NCBI GenBank assembly: GCA_029249345.1
Contig: JAQWHM010000011.1
Coordinates: forward strand, 62,001 to 126,000
Source: UBA10348 sp002469915
GTDB taxonomy: Bacteria > Bacteroidota > Rhodothermia > Rhodothermales > UBA10348
Reading direction: 5' to 3'
DNA: 64,000 nt
Every line of letters starts with the position of its first letter. The stretch's first letter is position 1. A program made the position numbers and the translations under genes. The notes beneath the pieces are model-generated. The model was not told where the DNA came from. It searched no databases and saw only the letters and a program-made list of their open reading frames with translations. Of this stretch, positions 8,074-17,462 are shown one piece after another.

Positions 8074-9366
8074 CTAGAGTCCTACTCGGGCTAAAATGGC
8101 GTCAATGCGCCTGAGATGATATTCATCGTCAAAGCAACTCCTGACCTCTTCTTCGCTCATGTACTCGCGGATCGGAGCAGACTCTAGAACTAGATCTACA
8201 AACTGACGCTCCGTTTCCCAGGCTAACATCGCCGGAGGCTGTACGCGATCATACGCATCTTCGCGCATCAGACCTTTCTCGATGAGCGCATTTAGGAGTC
8301 GCTGGCTGTTATAAAGCCCGAAAGTCCGCTGCATGTTGCGGCGCATGTTGTTCGGATAAACGGTTAGATTGTCAATCACCGTCGCGAATCGACTTAGCGC
8401 ATAATGAAGAATGGTGCTAGCATCAGGCAAGATGACTCGCTCAGCAGAAGAATGCGAAATATCGCGTTCGTGCCAGAGAGGAACGTTTTCATAGGCCGTC
8501 ACCATGTAGCCACGCAGCATTCGCGCGCAGCCCGTGATATTCTCACTGCTCACTGGATTTCTCTTGTGTGGCATACTCGAAGAGCCTTTCTGTCCTTTGC
8601 GGAACGCTTCTTCTACTTCGCGGACTTCAGATTTCTGCAAGCCACGAACCTCGACAGCCATCTTCTCTAGCGTGGACCCGATGAGGGCCAGCACACCGAC
8701 GTAATGCGCATGTCGATCTCGCTGTAGAACTTGCGTCGACACCGGAGCCACATCCAATCCTAGAAACTCACACGTGTATTGCTCGACTTCCATCGGAAGG
8801 TGGGCAAACGTACCCACAGATCCAGATACCTTTCCAACCCGCATGCCTTCTGCCGCAGCTACGAAGCGCTCACGGTTGCGACGCATTTCGTCATAGTAAA
8901 GAGCAAACTTTGCGCCCAGCGTTGTCGGCTCAGCGTGGATACCATGCGTTCGGCCCATCATCAAGGTGTGACGGTGCTCGTCCGCTCGGCGCGCCAACAC
9001 AGCAATCATTCGATCAATTTCTGTGAGAATCAGTGCATTAGCTTTTTTCAGCCTCACCGACCATGCGGTATCGACCACGTCCGAAGACGTCAGGCCGTAA
9101 TGGATCCACTTTCGCTCATCGCCCAAAGATTCGGACACAGAGCGAGTAAAGGCCACCACATCATGCCGCGTAATTTCTTCGATTTCGTGTATGCGATCCA
9201 CGTCGAACTTCGCGTTTTTACGAATCAGTTCTACATCTTTCGCTGGAATAACTCCCAGCTTTGACCACGCCGCACAGGCTTCAATTTCAACTTCAAGCCA
9301 AGCATCAAACTGGGCTTCTTCGCTCCACAGAGCGGTCATTTCAGGACGAGAATAGCGTGCGATCAT
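8074..9366 (-). CDS. purB: Adenylosuccinate lyase
   Basis: Acts twice in purine synthesis, cleaving SAICAR to AICAR and adenylosuccinate to AMP, each time releasing fumarate. The 430-residue protein carries the fumarase/aspartase-superfamily signature SSSMPHKRNP with its mobile-loop serine, the substrate motifs TSSDVVDTA and GRTHGIHAEP, and an early YSRPEMTALW typical of PurB. The length matches the short bacterial PurB type. The start is ATG at 9366. Confidence 0.96.
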   Translation of the reverse strand: MIARYSRPEMTALWSEEAQFDAWLEVEIEACAAWSKLGVIPAKDVELIRKNAKFDVDRIHEIEEITRHDVVAFTRSVSESLGDERKWIHYGLTSSDVVDTAWSVRLKKANALILTEIDRMIAVLARRADEHRHTLMMGRTHGIHAEPTTLGAKFALYYDEMRRNRERFVAAAEGMRVGKVSGSVGTFAHLPMEVEQYTCEFLGLDVAPVSTQVLQRDRHAHYVGVLALIGSTLEKMAVEVRGLQKSEVREVEEAFRKGQKGSSSMPHKRNPVSSENITGCARMLRGYMVTAYENVPLWHERDISHSSAERVILPDASTILHYALSRFATVIDNLTVYPNNMRRNMQRTFGLYNSQRLLNALIEKGLMREDAYDRVQPPAMLAWETERQFVDLVLESAPIREYMSEEEVRSCFDDEYHLRRIDAILARVGL

Positions 9367-9502
9367 CAGCGTGCAGGGTCTAACGGTTCGGAAAGCTTTA
9401 AGATACTAATTCTACTCTCCTTTCAGGATGAATCACGCGGGAAAACCTGTTTCCGAAGGGCAAGATAGACTGAATCTCTACGCTCTTTTGGCATCAACTC
9501 AC

Positions 9503-10630
9503 TTAAGTCTGCATTGTAAACATGCGAGCAAAATAGGTGCTCAATGGGCGACGGAGAATGGTACGGGCTGCCACCCTTTTAATTCCATGCAACAGTCCCG
9601 CGAGACCGATCCACATATTAAACTCGGCTCGCCTGCGAGCCGAACGCGCTGCGTTTCTACGGCTCTTCGAGTAACCTCGAAAAAGGGCTTCTTGCGAGTC
9701 AGGACGCTCCAGCGCTCCGGCCATAGCCTGGGCAGCTTCGACCGCATCGAGCCAACCAAGATTCATACCCTGCCCTCCAATAGGGCTTACTACATGAGCC
9801 GCATCACCGGCTAGCAAGACCCGACCTTGATGCATTGTTTCTACTAAAACATGTGATGGCGAAAACAAGCTAGTCATCGAGCACGTCTCATGGTCTATTT
9901 CATGACCGGTTCGACTACGAATAGTATCACAAAGCATCTGCGAGCTTTCGTCCACTGAATCAGTTAACACTACCCAGCGACGCTGTCCATCCGGAAGCGG
10001 AAAGGACTCGACTACACCATCCTTACTCAAAAAAATGGCAGCATCCGAAGCGAACGTAGTCGTGTCAGCAAAATCTCCCATTAAATAGGAAACTGGGTAG
10101 TCGCCTGATCCAACCGGGATACCTAATTGAGTTCGCAGACCACTTCTCGCGCCGTCACATATGGCAACATATTGCGCCCGAAAGACCTGACCATCTTCGG
10201 TCGTGAGCGCAACACCATTTGACTCCTGTTCAATCGTCTTTGCGAAAACTCCTGTATGCAATCTTCCCGGGGCGAGTTCATTGAACCGGGCGACCAGCAA
10301 CGCCTCTGTTTCAAACTGGGGAATACTCAACACGTGCTGGAACGGTGGTGGGCAGTCCGAGAACGACAATTTCCCCAAGAACGTTGGGCCATCAAAAACG
10401 AGTCCATTTTCAATAACAACCGCTTTCGAAGAAACACTCTCGGCCAATCCAATCTTCTCAAGCGAACGAAGGGCCGGCGGATGAATGCCAATCGATCGGG
10501 AATGAAGAGAACGCTCCGTCCGTCGCTCAAGAATGCAACATTCAATTCCCTTTTGGGCCAAAAGGCATCCCAGATATAGGCCGACCGGTCCGCCGCCTAC
10601 AATCAACACATCCGACTTGGTTTCTGTCAT
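9503..10630 (-). CDS. FAD-dependent aromatic monooxygenase (UbiH/PHBH-like)
   Basis: A 375-residue class A flavoprotein monooxygenase. The FAD Rossmann motif VLIVGGGPVGLYLG is at the N-terminus and the second FAD motif RVLLAGDAAHVVSPIGGQGMN in the C-terminal third, as in PHBH/UbiH enzymes that hydroxylate phenols with NAD(P)H and O2. I took the ATG at 10630 because it forms a 4-base ATGA overlap with the methyltransferase stop; an ATG three codons upstream is also possible. It is the last gene of the type III PKS operon, so its likely substrate is the phenolic or pyrone polyketide made upstream. The product is not known. Confidence 0.88.
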   Translation of the reverse strand: MTETKSDVLIVGGGPVGLYLGCLLAQKGIECCILERRTERSLHSRSIGIHPPALRSLEKIGLAESVSSKAVVIENGLVFDGPTFLGKLSFSDCPPPFQHVLSIPQFETEALLVARFNELAPGRLHTGVFAKTIEQESNGVALTTEDGQVFRAQYVAICDGARSGLRTQLGIPVGSGDYPVSYLMGDFADTTTFASDAAIFLSKDGVVESFPLPDGQRRWVVLTDSVDESSQMLCDTIRSRTGHEIDHETCSMTSLFSPSHVLVETMHQGRVLLAGDAAHVVSPIGGQGMNLGWLDAVEAAQAMAGALERPDSQEALFRGYSKSRRNAARSARRRAEFNMWIGLAGLLHGIKRVAARTILRRPLSTYFARMFTMQT

Positions 10631-11316
10631 TTTTGCCATGTTAATAGATTTCTAAATAGGGGCATACTTTTGGCGTTCCATCCATCTGGAGCCAGACGAG
10701 AGAGTTCGGATGGAAGATAGGAACGACGTATTGAACGAAGTCCATCCGTCAGGATGAACGAACGTCTAAACATGAGGCCGATGGGAATAAACCCAATAAA
10801 AGCAACGTCATCTCTACGAATATCGTTGTGAACAACAAGGCGCTTTGCCAACCGTTGAGATTGTTCTAGGAAGGCGTGGATCTCGTTTTCAGCTAAATGG
10901 TGTAAAAGGTGATTAGAGACCACGATATCGAACGATTCTCCGCTTTGGATGAGGCTAGTGGTATCCGCCTGGCGAAACGAAACGGTTTCAGGGAAAGCAA
11001 CTTTAGAAAGGTATTCAAATGCATTTGGATCCGGATCTGCGCCCACAATCTCCACGTCGAGGCCATCTGCGGCTGCCCATGCTGACAGCTTGAGAAGCAA
11101 GTCTCCCCCGCCACAGCCGATATCCAAAATAGACTTAGATCCACGTAACAGCTCGGGCCGAATCCACTGCGTGTATACCCTGTGTGCACCCGAAAGCAGT
11201 CGATTTACATGATGGAAATGTCGATACGTATTATTTAACAGCTCCGGATCACAATTCGGATCATCCATGAGCTCAATGAGGTCGCCACGTCGATGTCGAA
11301 GAATGAACGCTGGCAT
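10627..11316 (-). CDS. Class I SAM-dependent methyltransferase of the type III PKS operon
   Basis: A 229-residue SAM methyltransferase. Motif I is ILDIGCGGGDLLLKL, followed by the acidic motif II region VEIVGADPDP and the motif IV region FDIVVSNHLLHHL. The ATG at 11316 overlaps the PKS stop (TGATG), and the gene ends in a 4-base overlap with the monooxygenase, so all three are translationally coupled. It probably methylates the polyketide on oxygen or carbon; which one cannot be decided here. A fold like the UbiE/Coq5 group is visible. Confidence 0.87.
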   Translation of the reverse strand: MPAFILRHRRGDLIELMDDPNCDPELLNNTYRHFHHVNRLLSGAHRVYTQWIRPELLRGSKSILDIGCGGGDLLLKLSAWAAADGLDVEIVGADPDPNAFEYLSKVAFPETVSFRQADTTSLIQSGESFDIVVSNHLLHHLAENEIHAFLEQSQRLAKRLVVHNDIRRDDVAFIGFIPIGLMFRRSFILTDGLRSIRRSYLPSELSRLAPDGWNAKSMPLFRNLLTWQK

Positions 11317-12419
11317 CACACTCTCGTCAGAAGGGCACTTTCAACGGTCAGTCCGGGGCCAAAGGCCATGGCTAGAATCGGTTCTGGACGACCAGACGCA
11401 GGGCTCCGCCTGATGTGATCGAGGACAAACAAGATGGTAGCGCTACTCATATTCCCATAATCTCTCAACACGGCTCTCGAGGCTGTGAGGTCCTCTGCGC
11501 CCAGCTCAAGACCTTGCTCAACCTTATCCAGAATGGCCCGTCCTCCTGGATGAATCGCCCAATGCTCAATGTCTGCTCTCTGGGCATCATTCTCGCTAAG
11601 TAACCCATCAACGATTTCCGCCACGTTCGCCTCTAGAATGCGTGGAACGTACGTAGATAGAATCATGTCGAATCCATGATCACCAATTGTCCAGGCCATA
11701 TCTCCTTCGCTATCGGGAGCAATCGTTGAGTTCAAAGAATCCATCCGAAAAGAGGTGCCAGGCGCTTCATTTCTTGAGGATACTATGGCGCCAGATGCTC
11801 CGTCACCGAAAACTGAAGTAGCCAGAATATCATCGATTTCTTCCGATGGCTCCAGATGCAAGGAGCACAATTCAAGACATACCACAAGCACGACGGCCTC
11901 CGGTTCTGCCTCACAAAATGCTTTCGCCATTTTCAAGGCCGGAAAGGCTGCATAACAGCCCATAAATCCAATATGAAAACGCTTGGTACTCGGATTAAGA
12001 CCTAGATCCTTCACGATATAAAAATCAGGACCTGGCGCAAAAAAGCCGGTGCAAGAAACGGTGATGACGTGAGTTATATCACTCTTTTCTATCCCAGGAC
12101 ATTCGCCTACCAGTCGCTCGGCGGTTGCCGAAAACATAACTCGGGCTTCCTTTGAATAAAGGTCATTCCTTTCACCAGTGGACGGTGATAAGAACTTCTT
12201 CGTGTCAAAGTCGAACAACAAGGGGGCATCTGCTCCTTCTCGAAAATCAGGAAGGACACTATGTCGCGTTTCAATTCCTGAATGAGCGTAGATACGTCTC
12301 GTCAATCGAGCTGCACGACTTCCCTCTTCGAACTTGTGAAGCATGGTTTTTCCCGCTTCATCCTGCGTGTAGGCTGTTTGAGGAACCGTTGTCGTGATGT
12401 GATTTAGAAATACGGGCAT
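11316..12419 (-). CDS. Type III polyketide synthase (chalcone/stilbene synthase family)
   Basis: A 367-residue homodimer-type ketosynthase that extends an acyl-CoA with malonyl-CoA to make alkylresorcinols, pyrones or similar phenolics. The catalytic triad is visible: Cys123 in VSCTGFFAPGPD, His in WAIHPGGRAIL and Asn in DYGNMSSATILF. I chose the ATG at 12419 because a clear AAAGGTGG ribosome site precedes it; the frame extends 14 codons further upstream without a better start. It is first in a three-gene overlapping operon with a methyltransferase and an FAD monooxygenase, an enzyme set like that of the Streptomyces srsABC phenolic-lipid operon. The chain length of the product cannot be predicted. 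Confidence 0.92.
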   Translation of the reverse strand: MPVFLNHITTTVPQTAYTQDEAGKTMLHKFEEGSRAARLTRRIYAHSGIETRHSVLPDFREGADAPLLFDFDTKKFLSPSTGERNDLYSKEARVMFSATAERLVGECPGIEKSDITHVITVSCTGFFAPGPDFYIVKDLGLNPSTKRFHIGFMGCYAAFPALKMAKAFCEAEPEAVVLVVCLELCSLHLEPSEEIDDILATSVFGDGASGAIVSSRNEAPGTSFRMDSLNSTIAPDSEGDMAWTIGDHGFDMILSTYVPRILEANVAEIVDGLLSENDAQRADIEHWAIHPGGRAILDKVEQGLELGAEDLTASRAVLRDYGNMSSATILFVLDHIRRSPASGRPEPILAMAFGPGLTVESALLTRV

Positions 12420-12493
12420 ATGACCACCTTTAAGGGATCTCATACAACGGACGGAACTCAAAGAAGTGCCAACTCTCTACTACGTGATTGAGG

Positions 12494-15154
12494 TTAACGC
12501 GCAGTCGAATCAACGACCTCCCTCACGACGCTATTGAAGTTGGTGATCACTTCTAGGCGATTGGTAAAAAACTCCTTATTGACGGCCTCTTGTAAAAGGA
12601 CGTCCCCTCGACTTAGCACCCGATATTCAAGTCCAGAAATGTTTACGTAAGGTCCCTCAAACAGATAACGAGGCGTTCCAAAAACGGGAGGATCGGTTTC
12701 ATATGACACGCTGAACCAGGCCCCTTTCCCTCTAAAAATCAACTCGTTCGTGTCTTCCCTCCACTCAGGTTCTTCGCCAATTCCAGAAGAAACATTCCAG
12801 CGCTGTTTGGTTGGGGGAAAGGGTTCAACAAACACTTCTGACCCTTGGCCGGCAATATGGGTGTAGGCGATCAAAGAATCATCGGGGGAAAACTTCCCAC
12901 TCCATGCGCGTCCCTCTAGTTCAATAATAGTTGTACTCGTGGAGTCCATCGTGTCCAACACTCCTAGTCGACTAAAAGAACCTATAGTTTGCGAGTAGAT
13001 CAGAAATCGATTGTCGCTTGACCAATCCGAGGGAGTTAGATTTCCTTGACCTGTTAATAAAACCTCTGAACCCCTGGATGAGTTCACCTCACGGGTCATT
13101 ACAGAGCTACTGTCACCTTCGGTATGTGAATAAGTGATGGCCGTCCCACCCTCATTCCAAATTGCGCCATAAATATTCGATTCTTGCAGAAAAGGAGTAG
13201 CAGTCTGACGTTCTAGATCATACACCATGAGCCGATCGGTTCCATCCAGATAATGGACGGCTATTTTACTTCCGTCTCTGGTTGCGTCCATGTGACCGTG
13301 CGATTGCGCTTCAAAAGGTAACGTCTGTATTTCACCGTTTGGAGACCGTACAACCAGCCGAGTAAGGCCTGCCTGTTTTCCGAGGGCGTACATGAGCGTT
13401 CCATCGTCTGAAACAGCAAAGTGAGCTCGCTGCCCAATAGAACTGGTTCTCACATCTGATAAAACTACTTTACCGAGATCAACTTCATCGGTTTGCTCTA
13501 TAAACGCGATCCCTCCTGCAATTAGGGATCCTGTACCAACGGATACCATGTATTTTGAGTCAACTACAATGGAATTGACTCCAATATGCTTCGTTTGATT
13601 TGTCTCTCCGTTCGCCGATATGTGGAAGGCACCATTAATTCCAGAAACCAACACATCGCCGTACTCAATCCCTTGAGATATATTATAGCACCGACATATA
13701 TCGGCTGCAATAATTTTGGAGTCCAGATTGCCCGACGGTGTGATGCGCTGAACGACAAGTCCTTGTTGATTGGACCAATAGATCCAGTTGTCATCTGACC
13801 AATACAGACCCATGGCATCTGATGTCGAAGTCAGTGGGATGGGTCTTCCGGATTCAAAGCCCACAGTGTAAATGGTTTCATTTGCCAGATAAGCGATACT
13901 ACTACCATCCGGAGAGAATACCGGGTAATAGGCGTTAAATGTACTTGGAAGAACCTTGAACTCTTTCGATCCCATCTCATGCGAAACCAAAACGGACGTC
14001 CCAGCCGAATCGGCAACGTAGACCATTTTTTCGCCGTCTCGTGAAAGAGCAAAAGCAGGGACTTCTAGTCCCAAGCCGTCTCCGCCAAAATATGAGAGTT
14101 GCAGGTCCTCGGGAAGCTCGAGCGAAAGCCGCATGTTCGTGCCGGCTGGCGGCACAGGAGTCGTGTTTCCTATCAGCATCCAGATCACCAGCGCTCCCAA
14201 TAGCGATCCTGCAATCCCCGTTCCTATCAGCAGGTAGTTATTTTTTGTAGTCCTCACTGCCCCAGGTACCGCTCTGCGAACGGATTGGGTAGACAGGGTC
14301 GAAACCCGGGTTGTCGAGGCATCCTTCAAGGCTGAGAGATCGGCCATAAGATCCGATGCGCTTTGAAAACGATGCTTCCTGTCCTTGGAAAGCAATTTAT
14401 TGACTACATACTCTAAGTCCATCGGGACCCCGCTACGCAGGGCGGTGAGGGGTTCAGGATCTTCATTGAGGATGCTGTACACGGCAGCCTGCTCATATTC
14501 AGCCGTGAAGGGAAGTTTCCCAGCGATCATCTCATAAATGACAATTCCGAGAGACCATAGATCAGATCTTGCGTCCACTTCTTCGCCGCGAGCTTGCTCC
14601 GGGCTCATATAGGCTACCGTACCCATCGTCGAACCCATTCGGGTCAGCATAGTAGAGTGCGCCGTCTTGGCTAGTCCAAAGTCCAATACCTTGGCCTCGC
14701 CTTTACCCGTGAGCATTACGTTGGCCGATTTGATATCTCGGTGCACAATGTCTTTATCGTGAGCAGCTTCCAGCGCACTAGCAATTTGGCCTGCCAGTTT
14801 AATCACTTCATCCAACTTGAGCGGCGCACGCTTTATATGCTCTTCAAGCGGCTGCCCATCGATGTATTCCATCGCGATGAACGGGCTGGGCTGCGTACCA
14901 TGAGGGGCGTCACTCGGAACGGCTTCATCAATCTGGTGAATCGCCGCAATGTTGGGGTGATTGAGTGCCGCCGCGGCTTTGGCCTCTCGGTAAAAACGCG
15001 CGCGGTCCTCTTGGCTAGCCAAGGCAGCCGACGGCAAAACCTTGATAGCAACGTCCCGATCCAACTTGGTATCTCGCGCCTTGTAGACAATGCCCATACC
15101 GCCGCGACCAAGCTCGGCGGTGATTTCGTAATGGGATAAAGTAGTGCCGATCAT
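12494..15154 (-). CDS. Membrane Ser/Thr protein kinase with C-terminal beta-propeller
   Basis: An 886-residue Hanks-type kinase. The kinase domain (about residues 9-275) has the glycine loop LGRGGMGIVYKA, Lys38, HRD (138-140), DFG (158-160) and the activation-loop end MSPEQARG, so it should be active. A single membrane helix (about 307-330) follows, and the extracytoplasmic remainder is a TolB/PD40-type propeller with repeated SPDG-like turns (FSPDGSSIAY, FSPDDSLIAY). The design suggests a sensor that couples a periplasmic propeller to phosphorylation inside. The gene lies just upstream of the PKS operon on the same strand, with a gap of about 75 bases. Confidence 0.93.
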   Translation of the reverse strand: MIGTTLSHYEITAELGRGGMGIVYKARDTKLDRDVAIKVLPSAALASQEDRARFYREAKAAAALNHPNIAAIHQIDEAVPSDAPHGTQPSPFIAMEYIDGQPLEEHIKRAPLKLDEVIKLAGQIASALEAAHDKDIVHRDIKSANVMLTGKGEAKVLDFGLAKTAHSTMLTRMGSTMGTVAYMSPEQARGEEVDARSDLWSLGIVIYEMIAGKLPFTAEYEQAAVYSILNEDPEPLTALRSGVPMDLEYVVNKLLSKDRKHRFQSASDLMADLSALKDASTTRVSTLSTQSVRRAVPGAVRTTKNNYLLIGTGIAGSLLGALVIWMLIGNTTPVPPAGTNMRLSLELPEDLQLSYFGGDGLGLEVPAFALSRDGEKMVYVADSAGTSVLVSHEMGSKEFKVLPSTFNAYYPVFSPDGSSIAYLANETIYTVGFESGRPIPLTSTSDAMGLYWSDDNWIYWSNQQGLVVQRITPSGNLDSKIIAADICRCYNISQGIEYGDVLVSGINGAFHISANGETNQTKHIGVNSIVVDSKYMVSVGTGSLIAGGIAFIEQTDEVDLGKVVLSDVRTSSIGQRAHFAVSDDGTLMYALGKQAGLTRLVVRSPNGEIQTLPFEAQSHGHMDATRDGSKIAVHYLDGTDRLMVYDLERQTATPFLQESNIYGAIWNEGGTAITYSHTEGDSSSVMTREVNSSRGSEVLLTGQGNLTPSDWSSDNRFLIYSQTIGSFSRLGVLDTMDSTSTTIIELEGRAWSGKFSPDDSLIAYTHIAGQGSEVFVEPFPPTKQRWNVSSGIGEEPEWREDTNELIFRGKGAWFSVSYETDPPVFGTPRYLFEGPYVNISGLEYRVLSRGDVLLQEAVNKEFFTNRLEVITNFNSVVREVVDSTAR

Positions 15155-15320
15155 ACGAGTGTCCGAGTTAGATTCCTTAAGATTGACTGTTTATAGCTGA
15201 AAAGCAAAGTTTTGGGACGTTTGTAGGCGCTAAATTGTCTCATAGGCTATCTCAGCAATACGATCCTGAAAGCATTACGACACGTCGCTTCCCGGACTAA
15301 CTGTTTTATACCCTCAAAAC

Positions 15321-15869
15321 ATGACCCATCAATACGTTCTATCAGCCACACGACAATGGGTCGAATCATTTGTGATCGGGCTGAATCTATGCCCGTTTGC
15401 AAAAAAAGAGTTGGTCCAAAACCGAATCCGATTTAGCATAACCGAAGCAACAACCGAAGTAGACCTTTTGGTCACCCTGAAAAAGGAGCTGGAAATACTA
15501 GAAGGGGATAAGGCAATTGAAACGACGTTGCTGATTCATCCTGGTGCATTAGATGCCTTTACAGACTACAACCAATTCCTAGGCCGTGTGGATGAACTAT
15601 TAGTCAGCCTCGAACTCGAAGGGGTTTTCCAGGTGGCTAGTTTTCATCCTAATTATCAGTTTGCTGGCACTCATCCCGACGATCCTGAAAACTTTACAAA
15701 TCGGTCACCTTATCCAACGCTACATATTATTCGCGAAGAGAGTTTGGAGCGAGCCATTGAGCAATACCCTGATGTCGGGCACATTCCAGAGCGCAACATC
15801 GAGCTCATGAATCAGATGGGCGTGGAAAAGCTGAGCGCGATGCTCAAGAGCATGTATTTGGCCGAATAA
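15321..15869 (+). CDS. DUF1415 family protein
   Basis: A 182-residue cytosolic protein matching the DUF1415 family pattern. Characteristic parts are TRQWVESFVIGLNLCPFAKKE near the N-terminus, LLIHPGALDAFTDYNQFL in the middle, and VASFHPNYQFAGTHPDDPEN. The conserved Cys and His residues (LCPF, SFHP) are suggestive of an enzyme, but the family has no proven function. It is divergent from the kinase gene and convergent with ilvA, six bases apart, so it is probably a single-gene unit. Confidence 0.9.
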   Translation: MTHQYVLSATRQWVESFVIGLNLCPFAKKELVQNRIRFSITEATTEVDLLVTLKKELEILEGDKAIETTLLIHPGALDAFTDYNQFLGRVDELLVSLELEGVFQVASFHPNYQFAGTHPDDPENFTNRSPYPTLHIIREESLERAIEQYPDVGHIPERNIELMNQMGVEKLSAMLKSMYLAE

Positions 15870-15875
15870 TATGAT

Positions 15876-17399
15876 CTATGACGATAAAAACAGACGATAA
15901 GCTGGGTTGTCAGACTCTGACCGGTACCGGAATCCGACTTTCTCTAAATATGATTCCAATCGTTTAGGATGGCCAGATGTACCCTGAATGCCTACCAATA
16001 CATCTCCATAATCCGAGCCTGTAGCACGATAATGAAAGAGGCTGATATTCCATTTCGAAGGAATATTGGATAGGAAACTCATCAAAGCACCGGGACGCTC
16101 AGGAAACTCGAATCGATACAACAGCTCATCTTCTGCATGTGCAGATTTCCCGCCCACCATGTGTCGGAGGTGCGTTTTCGCCATTTCATCTCCTGATAAA
16201 TTAATGGTCTTGAGCCCTGCACTATTGAATTGGCTTTCAAGAGCCAATCCATCTTCAATTCCATGTGTATTAAGGCCCACAAGAATGTGTGCTTCCCGCT
16301 GGTCTGAAATGCGGTAATTAAATTCGGTCACGCTGTGATTGCCAATCAATTCGCACAGATCTCGGAATGCCCCTCGCTCTTCCTGAATAGTTATTGCAAA
16401 CAAGGCTTCTTTGTGCCGCCCCACTTCGGCTCGCTCTGAGACATGTCGAAGACGGTTGAAATTCATATTTGCGCCGCAAGCGACAGAAACTAACGTCTTG
16501 CCCGTACAGCCCGTTTGCCGGGTCCACTTTTTGAGGCCAGCTAAAGAAAGCGCCCCAGCGGGTTCTAAAATACTTCGAGTGTCGATATAGACATCACTGA
16601 TGGCAGCGCAGATTTCGTCCGAGCTCACCGTGATCATCTCGTCAACCACTTCCCGACACAAAGCTAGCGTTTGGCTACCCACCTGCTTAACGGCAGTACC
16701 ATCTGAAAAAAGACTAACCTGTTCGAGCATCACCGCTTGATCTTGATTTAAGGACTGGGTCATCGCTGTTGACCCCTCAGCCTGCACGCCAATAAGTCGG
16801 ATATCCGGACGGATAGACTTCACAAATGCACCGATGCCGGCAATTAATCCACCACCACCTACGGCAACGAAAATCGCATCAATGGTCTCCGGGTATTGGT
16901 CGAGGATTTCCTTTCCAATCGTACCCTGACCTGCCACCACCAATGGATCATCAAATGGATGAATAAACGTTTTTCCAGTTTGCTCTTCGATCTCACTGGC
17001 TCGGGCATGGGCATCACTGTACGATTCGCCATGCACCTCAATTTTAACCCATTTCTTTCCGTAACCACGTACCGCATCAATCTTGACCTGAGGTGTTGTC
17101 ACAGGCATCACTATGGTGGCGTGGCACCCAAGTTTTGCAGCAGCAAGGGCCACTCCTTGCGCATGATTTCCTGCTGATGATGCGATCACGCCTTGGCTAA
17201 GCTGCTCCCTGGAGAGGTGAGCCATCTTGTTGTAAGCACCCCGAACCTTAAAGGAAAAACTGATCTGCTGATCTTCTCTTTTGAGCAGAATGGTGTTTTG
17301 CAATCTGCCCTCAAGTTGTTGCAGTGCAAGTAGATCGGTTTTGTGAGCCAGCTCATAAACCCGGGAGGAGGTTATACGTTTTGCGTACTCAGACAACAT
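15876..17399 (-). CDS. ilvA: Threonine ammonia-lyase, biosynthetic
   Basis: Converts threonine to 2-oxobutyrate, the first step of isoleucine synthesis. The PLP lysine is in FSFKVRGAYNKM, the glycine loop is VGGGGLIAGIG, and the C-terminal ~170 residues form two ACT-like regulatory domains (starting near ALFAITIQEERGAF). This makes it the long, isoleucine-inhibited biosynthetic type. The frame can be read from a TTG at 17420, but the ATG at 17399 (507 aa) fits the family N-terminus better. No other branched-chain gene is nearby. Confidence 0.94.
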   Translation of the reverse strand: MLSEYAKRITSSRVYELAHKTDLLALQQLEGRLQNTILLKREDQQISFSFKVRGAYNKMAHLSREQLSQGVIASSAGNHAQGVALAAAKLGCHATIVMPVTTPQVKIDAVRGYGKKWVKIEVHGESYSDAHARASEIEEQTGKTFIHPFDDPLVVAGQGTIGKEILDQYPETIDAIFVAVGGGGLIAGIGAFVKSIRPDIRLIGVQAEGSTAMTQSLNQDQAVMLEQVSLFSDGTAVKQVGSQTLALCREVVDEMITVSSDEICAAISDVYIDTRSILEPAGALSLAGLKKWTRQTGCTGKTLVSVACGANMNFNRLRHVSERAEVGRHKEALFAITIQEERGAFRDLCELIGNHSVTEFNYRISDQREAHILVGLNTHGIEDGLALESQFNSAGLKTINLSGDEMAKTHLRHMVGGKSAHAEDELLYRFEFPERPGALMSFLSNIPSKWNISLFHYRATGSDYGDVLVGIQGTSGHPKRLESYLEKVGFRYRSESDNPAYRLFLSS

Positions 17400-17462
17400 A
17401 GATAGCGAGGATTGAGTCAAAAAAACGGCAGAATACGCGCTAGGCTCGATGCATTATCCAGC

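Noticed and set aside
9428..9814. 128-codon plus-strand frame in the FAD monooxygenase gene
   Set aside because: Mostly a shadow of the confident minus-strand gene, with no domain content.
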